Below, piece after piece: positions 23,324 through 34,032 of a stretch of DNA of 64,000 nucleotides. Made by a program: the position numbers and the translations under genes. Each line of letters starts with the position of its first letter. Position 1 is the first letter of the stretch. The notes beneath the pieces were generated by a model. The model made no database searches and was not told the DNA's origin. It worked only from the letters and a program-made list of their open reading frames with translations. The stretch comes from Deinandra increscens subsp. villosa (taxonomy: Eukaryota > Streptophyta > Magnoliopsida > Asterales > Asteraceae): positions 103,778,124-103,842,123 of the forward strand of contig JBCNJP010000025.1 of the NCBI GenBank assembly GCA_039602395.1. Reading direction: 5' to 3'.

Positions 23324-23389
23324 TTATAGATTTACAGGTTATATCGTATTTATTTATAAACCCGTGTAATACCCGGGTATATAACCTAG
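23324..23389. mobile_element. Helitron-type 3' end
   Basis: A hairpin CCCGTGTAATACCCGGG is followed by TATATAACCTAG and then T (CTAG at 23386-23389). This is the structure of a Helitron 3' terminus. I could not place the matching 5' end; the MULE just upstream may have inserted into it. Confidence 0.5.
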
Positions 23390-23439
23390 TCATTTATAAT
23401 ATAGTATATAACAACTATATAATAATAATAGTATATATA

Positions 23440-23801
23440 TCTACTATACAATAAACAAAAATCCTTAATGTCACATATCATCCTCACATTCATTTTCATC
23501 AAATTTTCTTGAATTTTTCAACTATTAAGTATCAACATCTCTCCTATTAAATATTAATGATTTTAAAATTAAATTATATAATTAAATATAAAATATATAA
23601 ATCTTCTTCTTTTTTAAACTTAATAAAATATAATAAAATTTTAATTATATATATCTTAAATATAATTTTATAATAAGTTTCATTAATTTTATATGCTTAC
23701 ATTTAAACTTATGCTTAGAAATATAATAAAAGTTCTATACGAAGTTATTAATTATATTATTTTTAAGACATTTCACGTAATACACGGGGTGGTATCACTA
23801 G
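23440..23801 (+). mobile_element. Non-autonomous Helitron, 362 bp
   Basis: The 5' end reads TCTACTATACAATAAAC and is preceded by A. The 3' end has ACGTAATACACGGGGTGGTATCACTAG, followed by T. TC at the start, CTAG at the end, insertion between A and T, and no terminal inverted repeats are Helitron hallmarks. Confidence 0.7.
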
Positions 23802-25014
23802 TTTGTATTAATAGTTTAATGTGCTGCTCGCGCGATGCACACACAATGGTAAAACATCTCAATAATTCATTGGTGAAATAGCATATGGATTGAAAAATTT
23901 AATGAATGCTTATATTTATATAAAATAAAATGATTTTTTAAATTTAGTTAAGCATTGTTACATAATTATATTTCTAAATCAATTTTGCTATTAATTACTT
24001 ATTCAGTTACTTTTTTGTACTTAATAACATAATGGACAAACACGATTTTGTCTCCTGTAAACTCTTAGTGTTTTTAGTAGAGAAAAATTTATCTTTCTCA
24101 AATATATTATAATATAGTATAGATTACTTTATATTACTATGTTAGTAACATGTGTATTCCATGTGTTGAATTTACGTACATAATTTTAGATAAATACAAA
24201 AAAAAAAAACACTTAAGAGATTTGAAAATTATAAATGACGTAATTCATTATAAAACAGTAAATGATAATTTAACACATTAAAGAAAATTTATTATGTTTG
24301 AGAAATTGTTGATTAGTTTCCTCAAATTATTGAACAAATTTATCAAATCTACATTAACTTTGTTAATTATTTTTAAATGAAAATATAGTTTAGAAAAAAT
24401 TAGTAGTTAGTCTTAATTGGTAATTTAATAAATTGATAACCGAATATAGTTTTACATGTGACAATGATGATATTAACCCTCTAGAAAGAAGCCTTGTGAC
24501 AACTATTTTAGTGCTTTATTAAGATTATAGATTTTTTTTTAATATTTTTTAACGGCTAAGATTATAGATAAAGATATTATAACATATTATATTATATAAA
24601 AAATCAATTTTCCATTTCATAACCTCAATTTTGCAAAAATGTAATTAACGTTTCCATCATGCTTATTTTTATTTACGTTTCAGTGCAAATTTTATTTAAA
24701 ATCGAGCTTCACCAAGTGCTGACATCGAGTGCGGGTTTCGCTAACTAATACTCTACTAATTTAAATATTTATTGTGATTGACTACATTAATTACTTGACG
24801 CATGTTCCTGTCGTCGTTATTATTATTATTATTATATACAATAACAAAATTCATGGCGAGTGAAGAGTGCCACAGTATATTCCACCTGGTACCAATTTTT
24901 TTCGTATTTTTTTGGATTTAGTTTAATTTTACTCAGTTTTTTTTTAATGTCATTTTCATAGCAACGTGTTATATAACAGAAAATACTAAGTTGGGGAATG
25001 TCTAGCAATACGCG
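23802..25014. other. AT-rich intergenic DNA, no gene seen
   Basis: Very AT-rich, with a short ATT tract near 24814-24834. No coding region is recognisable. Confidence 0.5.
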
Positions 25015-25022
25015 TTTGTATA

Positions 25023-25210
25023 CAGTGGCGAAGGATATAAGGGGCGGGCAGGGGCGCCCGACCCCCCGAAATTTTTTTTGCGATGTAACGAGTATATAAT
25101 TTTCGTGTAGAAAATTTCGATATGCTCCAGTTTCGACCCCCCATATTAGTTGTGAAATTTTTTTATATAGATCCTGACCCCCCACTAGTTTTTTTCAAGC
25201 TTCGCCACTG
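25023..25210. mobile_element. 188-bp hAT-type MITE
   Basis: The element is flanked by the perfect 8-bp duplication TTTGTATA at 25015-25022 and 25211-25218, the size expected of hAT elements. Inverted termini are CAGTGGCGAAG on the left and CTTCGCCACTG on the right. The interior has no coding capacity. A truncated relative lies at 2818-2968. Confidence 0.9.
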
Positions 25211-25218
25211 TTTGTATA

Positions 25219-26365
25219 TCTAGTTAATCATTAGAATATATAAACTAATTAAGCTTAAGATTGGGGGAGTCGATCCTTTTTCATCTTTGGACTCTCTATT
25301 ATCCACAACGTCATATTGATTCTTCCGTAACCTTCTCTAATTCTTGTAGAAAGATTTTTTCTAATTATACAATTTCAAGTTGGTGCGAAGAATATTTGGG
25401 TTATTTTTCTTTTCTTTTGATTTAAGCGTAACAAATTTAGCATAAAAATTGGCAATGTAACAAATATAATCGCGTATCATTATTTTTATGTCTTATGCTT
25501 AGTACTTTTAGCGTTTGGTTTCTAATATAGCGAATTAACGTTCTTATGTTTTCTTTATATAGCGTTATAGCAAATGCAACTGTTTTTTGTGTTCGCGTTG
25601 TCTCTGTGTTTTTTTCCAAGAGCGACAAATTTACCATATAAGTTTAATACTTTAGGTACTAGGTTTAATACTTTAAGCATTTAACTTTCAGGTACTAGGT
25701 TTAATACTTTAAGCATTTAACTTCTAACTTTAACATTGTTACTCAGTTTTTTATATTTATATATATTATTTATGTAGCGTTATAACATTGTAGTTGCTTC
25801 GAATACCTGATATCCGCGGTATCCACACAACAACACAAATAACAAATCTATTAAAAATAACATATCCTAATTGTAAAAAAGAAAAAGGTTAACTTATAAA
25901 AAGAAGAGTAGTAATATAATATGACATGAGAATCATAAAAATAACAGAAGAAGCTTAAAAAATGCTCTAATGGAATGAATGGAACTCTCTGGCCATTCTT
26001 CCTTCTTCTTCATCATCTCCCTCCCTCCCTTTCGTCGTCACATCACATCCATACTGTTACTCCCCCTTCTCTAACGCATTTCAGATTCCCCCCATAACAA
26101 CCACCCCACGTAAAATCTAATCAAAACCTAAAATCAAATCCACAAATTCTCCCCCCTCTAGATAGATCTGCACAACAAAATTCAACCCTGCTGGCTGATG
26201 AGGTAATAAATAAATAAATATATAAATAAACAAACAATGTATGTTTCCTTTGATCACCTCCAATCCCCAAAAAGGGTCCATAATCACACACAATGAAGTC
26301 ACCTTCGTGTTTTCGGGTTTCCCCCGCACATTGAATCCGTCCGTTTGGGTAAAATTGAGATTAAT
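25219..26365 (+). promoter_or_regulatory. Upstream region of the MUCI70-like gene
   Basis: There is no coding region. A 36-bp unit containing GGTACTAGGTTTAATACTTT is tandemly duplicated at 25655-25690 and 25691-25723. The last 400 bases become C/T-rich (TTCTTCCTTCTTCTTCATC near 26001-26020), as usual for a plant leader. The region thus contains the promoter and 5' UTR of the gene starting at 26366. No TATA box is assigned with confidence. Confidence 0.5.
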
Positions 26366-29300
26366 ATGACGAATGGTTCAGTGGATTCACGATCCTCCAG
26401 AGTTCCGAGTTTAGGTTCGTTAGTCGTACGATCATCAAGTAATGGCAGTTTGCAACAAAATCAAGTGGGATTAGGATTAGGATTAGGAGTACAACAACAA
26501 ATGAATCAAGTAATTTCACCAGTTGGCTCTGGTTCTTCTAAAAAAGGTTCCAAGATGTTTGTTAATAAAGACAAGGATAATAATGCCTTCATTTGGATCT
26601 TCAAATTTGTACCTCGAAAGAAGGTTGGGATGCTGCTGTTGTCTGTTGCTTCATTTGCAGCTATGCTATGGATACTTTATATTGCCAAAGGTCTCTTCTT
26701 CTTTTCTGATTTCCCCCAAATTGATGTACAATACTTACTGCTCAATTTCCTAGTGAATTTTGTTTGATTTCATCTCAGTTTTGCTGACCTAATTCACTGG
26801 TATTAGGGGGCTGTTTGGATGTTACTTTTTCCTAGTTATTCAGTAATCAGTTTGTGTTTAGATAACTGATTTTGATTATTCAAGTTGCTACAATCAGTTA
26901 ATCGAAACACCATTTTAGTTTTCTAGATTTTTGTTCATAATTCATTTTGAATATTCCAATTTTGCCTTAATGGACAGTTAATTTGAGTAGAGCAAGATTT
27001 TATAAGATTCATGATTGTTATCAGTTATCACATGATACATAGATCAATAAGTATGATGTTGATAAATCTGTTTATTCTCTTGTCAATAAATAGTTCCTCT
27101 TTGTGAAATTTTGAAGGTGAAATTAACCAGAAGAACCATTATTCATCTATAAGGTTTTCTAGATTTTCACCAAGTATTGATGAAAAAATAGCTAAGGATT
27201 TAGAGTCTGCTATAATGAACGATATGAAGATCACATTATCTGGTGATAACAGAGTTGTATCACACTCACCGCCACCTGCCGCCAGAGCTCCTCCACCTCC
27301 TGCTTATTTCACAGGATACACCCTTCCTCCTGGAAATCCTTGTGAGACCTTCAGATTGCCACCTCCACCAGCAGACAAGAAAAAAACCGGCCCTAGACGT
27401 AAGCTCAAATCAGTATCATTTATTCCACAATAATTCGGTTCTAGTTTTCTTATTTCATATTGAAAATATAATTTTTTTTATGTTTTAGCATGTCCAGTGT
27501 GTTACCTGCCTGTGGAAGATGCTATTGCATTAATGCCAAAATTACCGTCATTTTCTCCCGTGCTTCATAATCTAACTTACATTCATGATGAGAGTTTCAT
27601 TAAAAGTGAATTTGGTGGGTCGGATTTTGGTGGATATCCTTCTTTGAAGCAGAGATATGAATCTTATGATATCAAAGAATCAATGGCTGTGCATTGTGGG
27701 TATGATTATGAGTTTCTGTAGATTCACTGGTCATTTAAAGGGTCTTTGGGTGTGCATTTTGAAACTGATTATTCATTCTTGATATTAAGAGACATGCAAC
27801 TGTTAAACAAGTCTGGTTGTAGAAGATAGATTTTGGATGTGCTTCTCTTCTCCTTCTTGAATTTGTAATAATCACATAATTGAAGTTTGAGTGTTTGGCA
27901 AGTTATGATTACTTAAAGATATAATCGATAAAATGACCAAAGAGGTCATTTTGTCAAAAAAGTGAGATGATTTTAAATAAAAGGGTGGCCAAATAGGTAA
28001 TCAGTTCAACAGGCAGTAAACTGATTTTTGGCTAAATAATCATACACAGAATCTGTTGTTCCAAACATTAAAGGAAAAACTGATTATTACCACTTCAAGT
28101 GACGATAATGAGATAATCAGTTCCAAAACTCAAATGCAAAACACCCCTTAATTAGTAATTGTCTGAATTTGTATTGGTTTTACCATAACTAATCAATTTT
28201 TGGTTGGCACATAATCACACTAAAAGCTTTGTCAGAGGAGATAGACCTGGACGCAAATCAGGATTCGATATTAGTGATTCAGATCTTTTTCAGATGGATC
28301 AATGCCATGGAGTGGTGGTTGCATCTGCAATATTTGGTACTTTATTTCATAATCATTACATATTTACATTGGTATTTGTGTATTACACTCTTTTGAATCA
28401 TGGGTATTTCTAATAATTAAAGTTCTATAGGAGCTTATGATCATATTCAGCAACCAGTGAACATCAGCGACACTGCCAAGCAAAATGTCTGTTTTTTCAT
28501 GTTTATTGATGAAGAAACAGAAAAGTTTATGAGGAATTCAAGTAACTTGGATGATAGCAAGAAGATAGGTTTGTGGAAAGTTGTTGTTATCTACAATTTG
28601 CCATACTCAGACCCAAGGCGCAACGGAAAGGTAAAATAAACTATTTTAAATGGAACTTTTATACGTTCGCTCTGTTCTTTGCAATGTCTGAATAAAGAGA
28701 GCTATAAGTAAGTATTGACTATTAGTTGGATATCTATGTTCTTTGTAATACAATGTTACATTTATGGCAGGTTCCAAAACTTTTATCACATAGACTTTTT
28801 CCCAATGCTCGGTATTCCATATGGTTGGATGGGAAACTTACACTTGTTGTTGACCCTTATCAAATTCTCGAAAGGTATAAGCTTGCAATGCAATGTTATA
28901 GCGTTTTATAACGAATACAAAAAAGTATACTTTTATTGCTTTCAGGTTTTTGTGGAGAGAGAATGCCAGTTTTGCAATTTCAAGGCATTATAAGCGTTTT
29001 GATGTGTTTCTAGAAGCCGAAGCTAATAAGGTGGCTGCAAAGTATGACAATGCCTCCATTGACTTCCAGATTGACTTTTATAAAAAGGAGGGTTTGACCC
29101 CATATTCTTCAGCCAAGCTTCCTACTAGAAGTGGTAGGACATTTTATTTATTTTTTATTTAAAATAAATTTGATACTAAGACCATGTTTGTTCATGATTC
29201 TGGTTATTTAGGGTCAAAACAGAAATGGATAAACATCTTATATACTGATTCTTTAAGTCACAATAATTCTGAAAATGTTATATGGTTGAATTATTGCCAG

Positions 29301-30042
29301 ATGTTCCAGAAGGTTGTGTGGTGATAAGAGAACATGTCCCAATATCCAATCTTTTTACATGTCTTTGGTTCAATGAAGTTGACCGGTTTACTTCAAGAGA
29401 TCAAATTAGTTTTTCCACGGTACGAGACAAGATTAAGTCAAAGACTAATTGGACAGTTAACATGTTTTGGGATTGTGAAAGGCGCAATTTTGTACTGCAG
29501 GTATCACATTATCACTATTCTTGTCCCTTTGTTTCTTAAATATGCTTGTTGACTTTTGAAGTCAAACCAATTACTATCCAAATGCCAAATTGATATGGAT
29601 TGTATTTCAACTTTGACGTTAAAATTGTTTCCATTCAAGGAATTTGTGAATAAGCTTAATCTAACCGGTAAACTTTTCTCAAATCTCAAAAAATTCATAT
29701 CAGTTTGGAGCCTTGACTTCCATCCAGTTGACCTCCACAGTCAACAGTTATATGCATGCCTTCTGCTGACCCCCCCCCCCCCCCCCCTCTTCCACCTAAC
29801 AGGGATACCATAGAGATGTTCTCGAGCATTGGGCCCCGCCACCACCAGTTACTGGTACACCTGTCATTTTCAACTCTCAGTCAACAGTCGTTATCAATAA
29901 ACCACCAAAAGGTTCTGAAGTATCCGGTGTAAGTAACTCAAAGAAGACACTACCAAGAAGACGCCGAAGAGACAAAAGGTCGAGTTCCAGGGGGCACAGA
30001 AAAATTGCTGCGGGCTCAAGAACCGCCATTAATCGTAGTTGA
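26366..30042 (+). CDS. MUCI70: MUCI70-like DUF616 glycosyltransferase (type II Golgi protein)
   Basis: This is a probable hexosyltransferase of the DUF616 family. The Arabidopsis member MUCI70 acts in Golgi synthesis of seed-mucilage pectin. Nine exons keep one frame: 26366-26690, 27117-27398, 27489-27699, 28227-28336, 28431-28630, 28771-28874, 28946-29133, 29301-29500 and 29803-30042 (1860 nt, 619 residues). All junctions are GT-AG. I chose the ATG at 26366 because no upstream ATG is in frame. Residues 1 to about 90 are a Ser/Gly-rich cytosolic tail. A single membrane anchor follows (VGMLLLSVASFAAMLWILYIA), then a proline-rich stem. The DUF616 domain starts at PCPVCYLP and includes MAVHCGFVRGDRPG, IWLDGKLTLVVDPYQILERF and the W-x-E-N-ASFAISRHYKR block. 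The C-terminus is basic (RRRRRDKRSSSRGHRK). Intron 8 ends in a long C run before its acceptor. Confidence 0.9.
29770..29790 (+). repeat. Poly-C tract in the polypyrimidine region of intron 8
   Basis: A run of about 18 Cs followed by TCTTCC lies 12-15 bases before the AG acceptor of the last MUCI70-like exon. It serves as (or disturbs) the polypyrimidine tract and is prone to length change. Confidence 0.8.
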
Positions 30043-30409
30043 ACTTACATGTAAGCAAAAGATATCATTCTTAACATCATTTTTTTGGCTAGGAAAATAT
30101 GCTCAAGATTATATGTTTTTTTTTTTTTTGTTTCGCTTAGATTTGTTGGTTACACGTTGTATATACAGTTTTGACAAATTATAATAATCTGTTTATTAAA
30201 AACATTTTTTCTGCCATATTGTTGTAGAGATTTCAGTTTTCTGGTATCATCATGTTTACATATTTTGCCTTTTTAACAAAATATAAAGACCGAAAAAAAT
30301 ATGAAGCTTGAAATATAAATAAATCAAACTTCAGGGTTACTTTTGAAAAAAAAAAGATTTAATCACATGAGGGTCAAAATTAAGCCGACGAGATTACTTG
30401 TCAATCTAA

Positions 30410-30643
30410 GGGGAGGCGGTATCGTCCACGGTTCCCTCTTGCGGCTTCAAGGGAGCCGCGTGGCTCCATGCGGCAACCATACCGCGTGTGCAAGGCTTCT
30501 CCCATGCGGCTCCATTTTTGGTCTACGGCGGTTCCTCCAAGCCGGCGAGAGCCGAACGAAATCTTCTCACAACCAGCTGTCATGTTTTTATTGGTTGGTG
30601 GGTATGGCTTCTTGAAGCCTTGCGGCAACCATACCCCCTCCCC
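30410..30643. mobile_element. PIF/Harbinger-type MITE, 234 bp, TSD TAA
   Basis: TAA flanks both sides (30407-30409 and 30644-30646). The ends are GGGGAGGCGGTATCG and, inverted, GGGGAGGGGGTATGG. The interior holds the CTTCAAGGGAGCCGC and GCGGCAACCATACCG motifs that also occur in the larger element at 40.1-42.1 kb. It is therefore a deletion-type MITE of the same family, lying between two host genes. Confidence 0.88.
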
Positions 30644-30778
30644 TAACCGTACAAAAGATTATGGTTGAAGTTTATTACTTTTAGTGAGAGAAAATCCTCC
30701 GCCTATACGTATAGAGAGAGAAACAGACAGATTTAGAAAGAGATGTAAAGATTCAGCTACACACAAATCAGGGTTTCA

Positions 30779-33519
30779 ATGGAGATCCCGTATAGTTCGG
30801 TTAATTTTGTCAAATCTGGAATTAGGGTTTCATTTTCCCCTTTCAATTTCCTTCAACTCGTTCTGATTTTGACTCTTTTCATCACGAAAACAGCCTCAAT
30901 TCATCATGAATTCCCCCAAGTTCCGTACTCCAAATACTGTAATGACGTGGTTGAAGAACGCCAATCAACAGAAACCCAATATTCGGCGGCTAATTTTCTC
31001 CGGCTGGATAAGGCGGTGTATAGCTTAGGATTTGAAAACCCCCAATTCAATTTCAATCCCGTTTCCTCTCAAGTCGCATCATTTTCCACCTTCGAAGCTT
31101 ACGAGACGGAATCGAAGGATACTATTAAGGTTAATGCGGTTCTTAACCTAGTTGGACCGAAGATTATCGAATATTTTTCCGGCGAGTTTCCGCGGCGGGG
31201 ATTACGGCTTGTTAAAGTCCGGCCACCACGGTTTGAGCCACGTAGGAACGTCGGAGCTGAGTTTAGGCTTCTAGGGTTTTGGAATTCGCATTCAGGGAAG
31301 CTATGTATGGTAGGTTCAGGATCCGTAAGTTCTTTACACTCTGTGAATGTTGTTTTCAAGTTCCAGTTATCCCAATTCTTCTGTTCTAGATACTAGTTTG
31401 ATTAATGGTACTTTGCAAAGTATAGCCCCTGAAGGTGCTGCCACTTTTTTTAAACCTATATCAATTTTAGGTGTTTCGCGTATGGGGTATAATTTCACTT
31501 ACATCAATAAGGAGATTGAAAGTGGTGGTTTTAGTGTTCATGATGATATGGAAAATGTTTCTCTTGGCTTGCCCGATGCACGAACACCTAACGGGATATG
31601 TTCGATTTTAACATGGGGTCTTAGGTTCGAGTTGGATTATGATAACTATGGTTGTAAGAATGCGTCTTGTAGTTTTGGAACCGTGGGTGATGAAGATTTT
31701 CCACGGTTTATGTCGATTAAGGTTGTTGATTGTTTAGAGGATGGTAAAGTGAGGTACCTTTTGCAGTTTTCAAACTCGACTTATGCTAAAGGTTTGTCGT
31801 TTTATCCGCTTACTACTTTGGTTGCAGAAGGGGAGTGGGATGAGAAGAAGAGACGGGTTGCATTAGTTGCATGCCAGCTTTTTGATAAAAGTGCTCTCAG
31901 AGGCTGTTCGATTAGGTTAGCTTTTAGTTTCCCTTCATCATTAAGTCTGAAACATAGGAGTAGTATTGTCGGCAAGATGTGGAGTACAGAAACCAAGGAT
32001 CTTGGTAGTGTTTCGTTTTACAGTCCAGCTAATGTGAACTCAAGAATCAAAGGGACTTCATATGAGTATGCAGAACATGAGAAAGTTCAAAATTTGTGCA
32101 GAGAAAATCTTGATAGTAAAGGGAAAAAAGGGAGCTACCCTGATGAGAAATCACCAAACTTGAGATTCGACATGATGGTTAAAAACAAGAAAGGTCAAAT
32201 GGCATACGGCTATGCGTCTCCATTGTACATAAGTGACAGATTTTACACGCCTTTTGCAAATCAATGGAACTATAGCTCAACAAACGGGTACATCAACGTT
32301 AGTTATGTGATTAGCTTCAAGACCCGTGATGAGTTTGACTTTGGTGGTAAAATTCCTGGATCAAAAATGGTGGAAATTTCTGCAGAAGGTGTGTATAATA
32401 CGAAAAATGGTGTTATATGTATGGTAGGTTGTAAGCATATGCCATATGAGAAATTCCAAAAGAAAAGATTGTTAGATTGTGAACTCGCGATCAACATAAA
32501 CTTCCAACCATTGAACTCGAAAGATAAGGATATGATTCATGGGAATATTAAAAGCCTTCGTAAGAAACCTGACCCGCTTTACTTTGAACCTATTGAGTTT
32601 GGTTCTAGCTCAATAACCACAAACCAAGCAAGAGAATCGATATGGAGGATGGATCTTGAGATAACCATGGTTCTAATCTCCAACTCACTGGCTTGCATTT
32701 TCATCGGGTTACAGTTGTTTCATGTTAAAAAGAATCAATGATATTCTTCCATTTATATCCCTTGTCATGTTGGTGGTTCTCACTTTAGCTCATATGATCC
32801 CGTTGCTACTCAACTTTGAGGCCATTTTTATGCTAAACCGAAAACAAAATGTGTTTCTTGGAACTGATCAATGGCTTGAAGTTAACGAGGTTTTGGTCCG
32901 GGTCATTACAATGATTGCCTTCCTTCTACACTTTCGTTTACTGCAGCTTACTTGGTCTTCAAGAAACGGTCACGAAAGCCAGAAAACTCTCTGGGTATCC
33001 GATAAAAAGGTTCTTTGTATATCATTCCCGTTATACATTGCCATTGGTCTCGCTGCATGGCTTGCACACTCGTTACCAAATTCTCACACGAAAACACGGT
33101 TTCACTTAGCACCCAAGAACATAACTTTTTGGGGTGCACTCAAATCTTATACTGGTTTAGTTCTTGATACATTCTTGATACCTCAAATCATATTTAATTT
33201 GTTTTGTGACACACAAGGGACGGTTCTTGCTCCTGCATTTTACATCGGGTCAACCATGGTTCGTTTGTTGCCCCATGTATATGACCTTTATAGAACACAT
33301 AGTTCTTCCTGGTTTTATAACAAGATATACGCGAATCCTGGGATGGATTATTACTCAGCTACGTGGGATGTCGTTATATGTTGTGGGGGGATGCTTTGTC
33401 TTCTCGTGATTTACATCCAACAACGATTCAGAGGTAGATCTGTGTTGCCAAAGAGGTTTAGAGATGAAGTTTCGTACCAGAAGGTGCCTGTTATTACTCA
33501 AGAGCAACAAGTTTTCTAA
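30779..33519 (+). pseudogene. DUF2921 membrane-protein gene with two frameshifts
   Basis: This is a plant DUF2921 family protein (large N-terminal extracytoplasmic part, several C-terminal membrane spans), usually an intronless gene of 900-1000 codons. Three overlapping frames cover it: 30779 to about 31367, about 31368 to 32731, and about 32732-33519. The protein starts MEIPYSS with a hydrophobic signal/anchor near residue 25. It continues with the conserved AEFRLLGFWNSHSGKLCMVGSGS block and a second copy-like block (MVEISAEGVYNTKNGVICMVGC), and ends in about five or six hydrophobic spans. Removing one T from TT at 31367-31368 and one A from the A5 run at 32727-32731 would give a continuous 912-residue frame of normal length with no other stop. 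The two lesions in short homopolymers mean either a very young pseudogene or sequencing errors. The family's molecular function is not established. Confidence 0.82.
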
Positions 33520-34032
33520 GCTTTTTTGGTCTTTTTGATGTCTTTACTATATGTTCAACTTAGTTGTAAAAGTAGCAGTTAAATCAGGTCAAAATTAGCA
33601 TTTGAATTTGTCAATGATGTTTATTTGCAACATTTTGTGATGATTATTCGCAGTAATTAAATAAACAATATATACGTACAAATTGAACTGCAAAATCTAT
33701 CTACCGCTGCAATAGGGGTCAAAATTTTTAAGGTTCAATTGCTAAACAATAAGAAATAATGACGAAAAGACCTCCCGAGCTGCCTGGTTTCTTCCTCGCT
33801 ACACTGGCAGCAGAAACCTGCAACTGCTACCGAGCAGCTTGACGAGTCCAAGGGCGTAAAGGCTCATTTTGCATACACCCGAATCCTGAAAAAGTATTCG
33901 ATAAAACACAACCCAAATCAACTCATTTGTTTACACCGTTGGTAAATCAAAATCATCACCTCTAAAAATTTTGATATACTGAGATTAGTCTACAGATGTT
34001 AAAAGAGAAGTATATATAACCTGCATATCATA
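33520..34032. other. Convergent 3' intergenic region
   Basis: This is the space between the ends of the DUF2921 gene (+) and the callose synthase gene (-). It should contain both 3' UTRs and polyadenylation signals (an AATAAA-like ATTAAATAAAC at 33656-33666). Nothing else is recognised. Confidence 0.5.

Noticed and set aside
31325..31366. A 42-nt intron GTAAGT..TTCCAG that would explain the first frame change in the DUF2921 gene
   Set aside because: Too short for a plant intron, and the removed residues lie in a conserved stretch; a one-base change explains it better.
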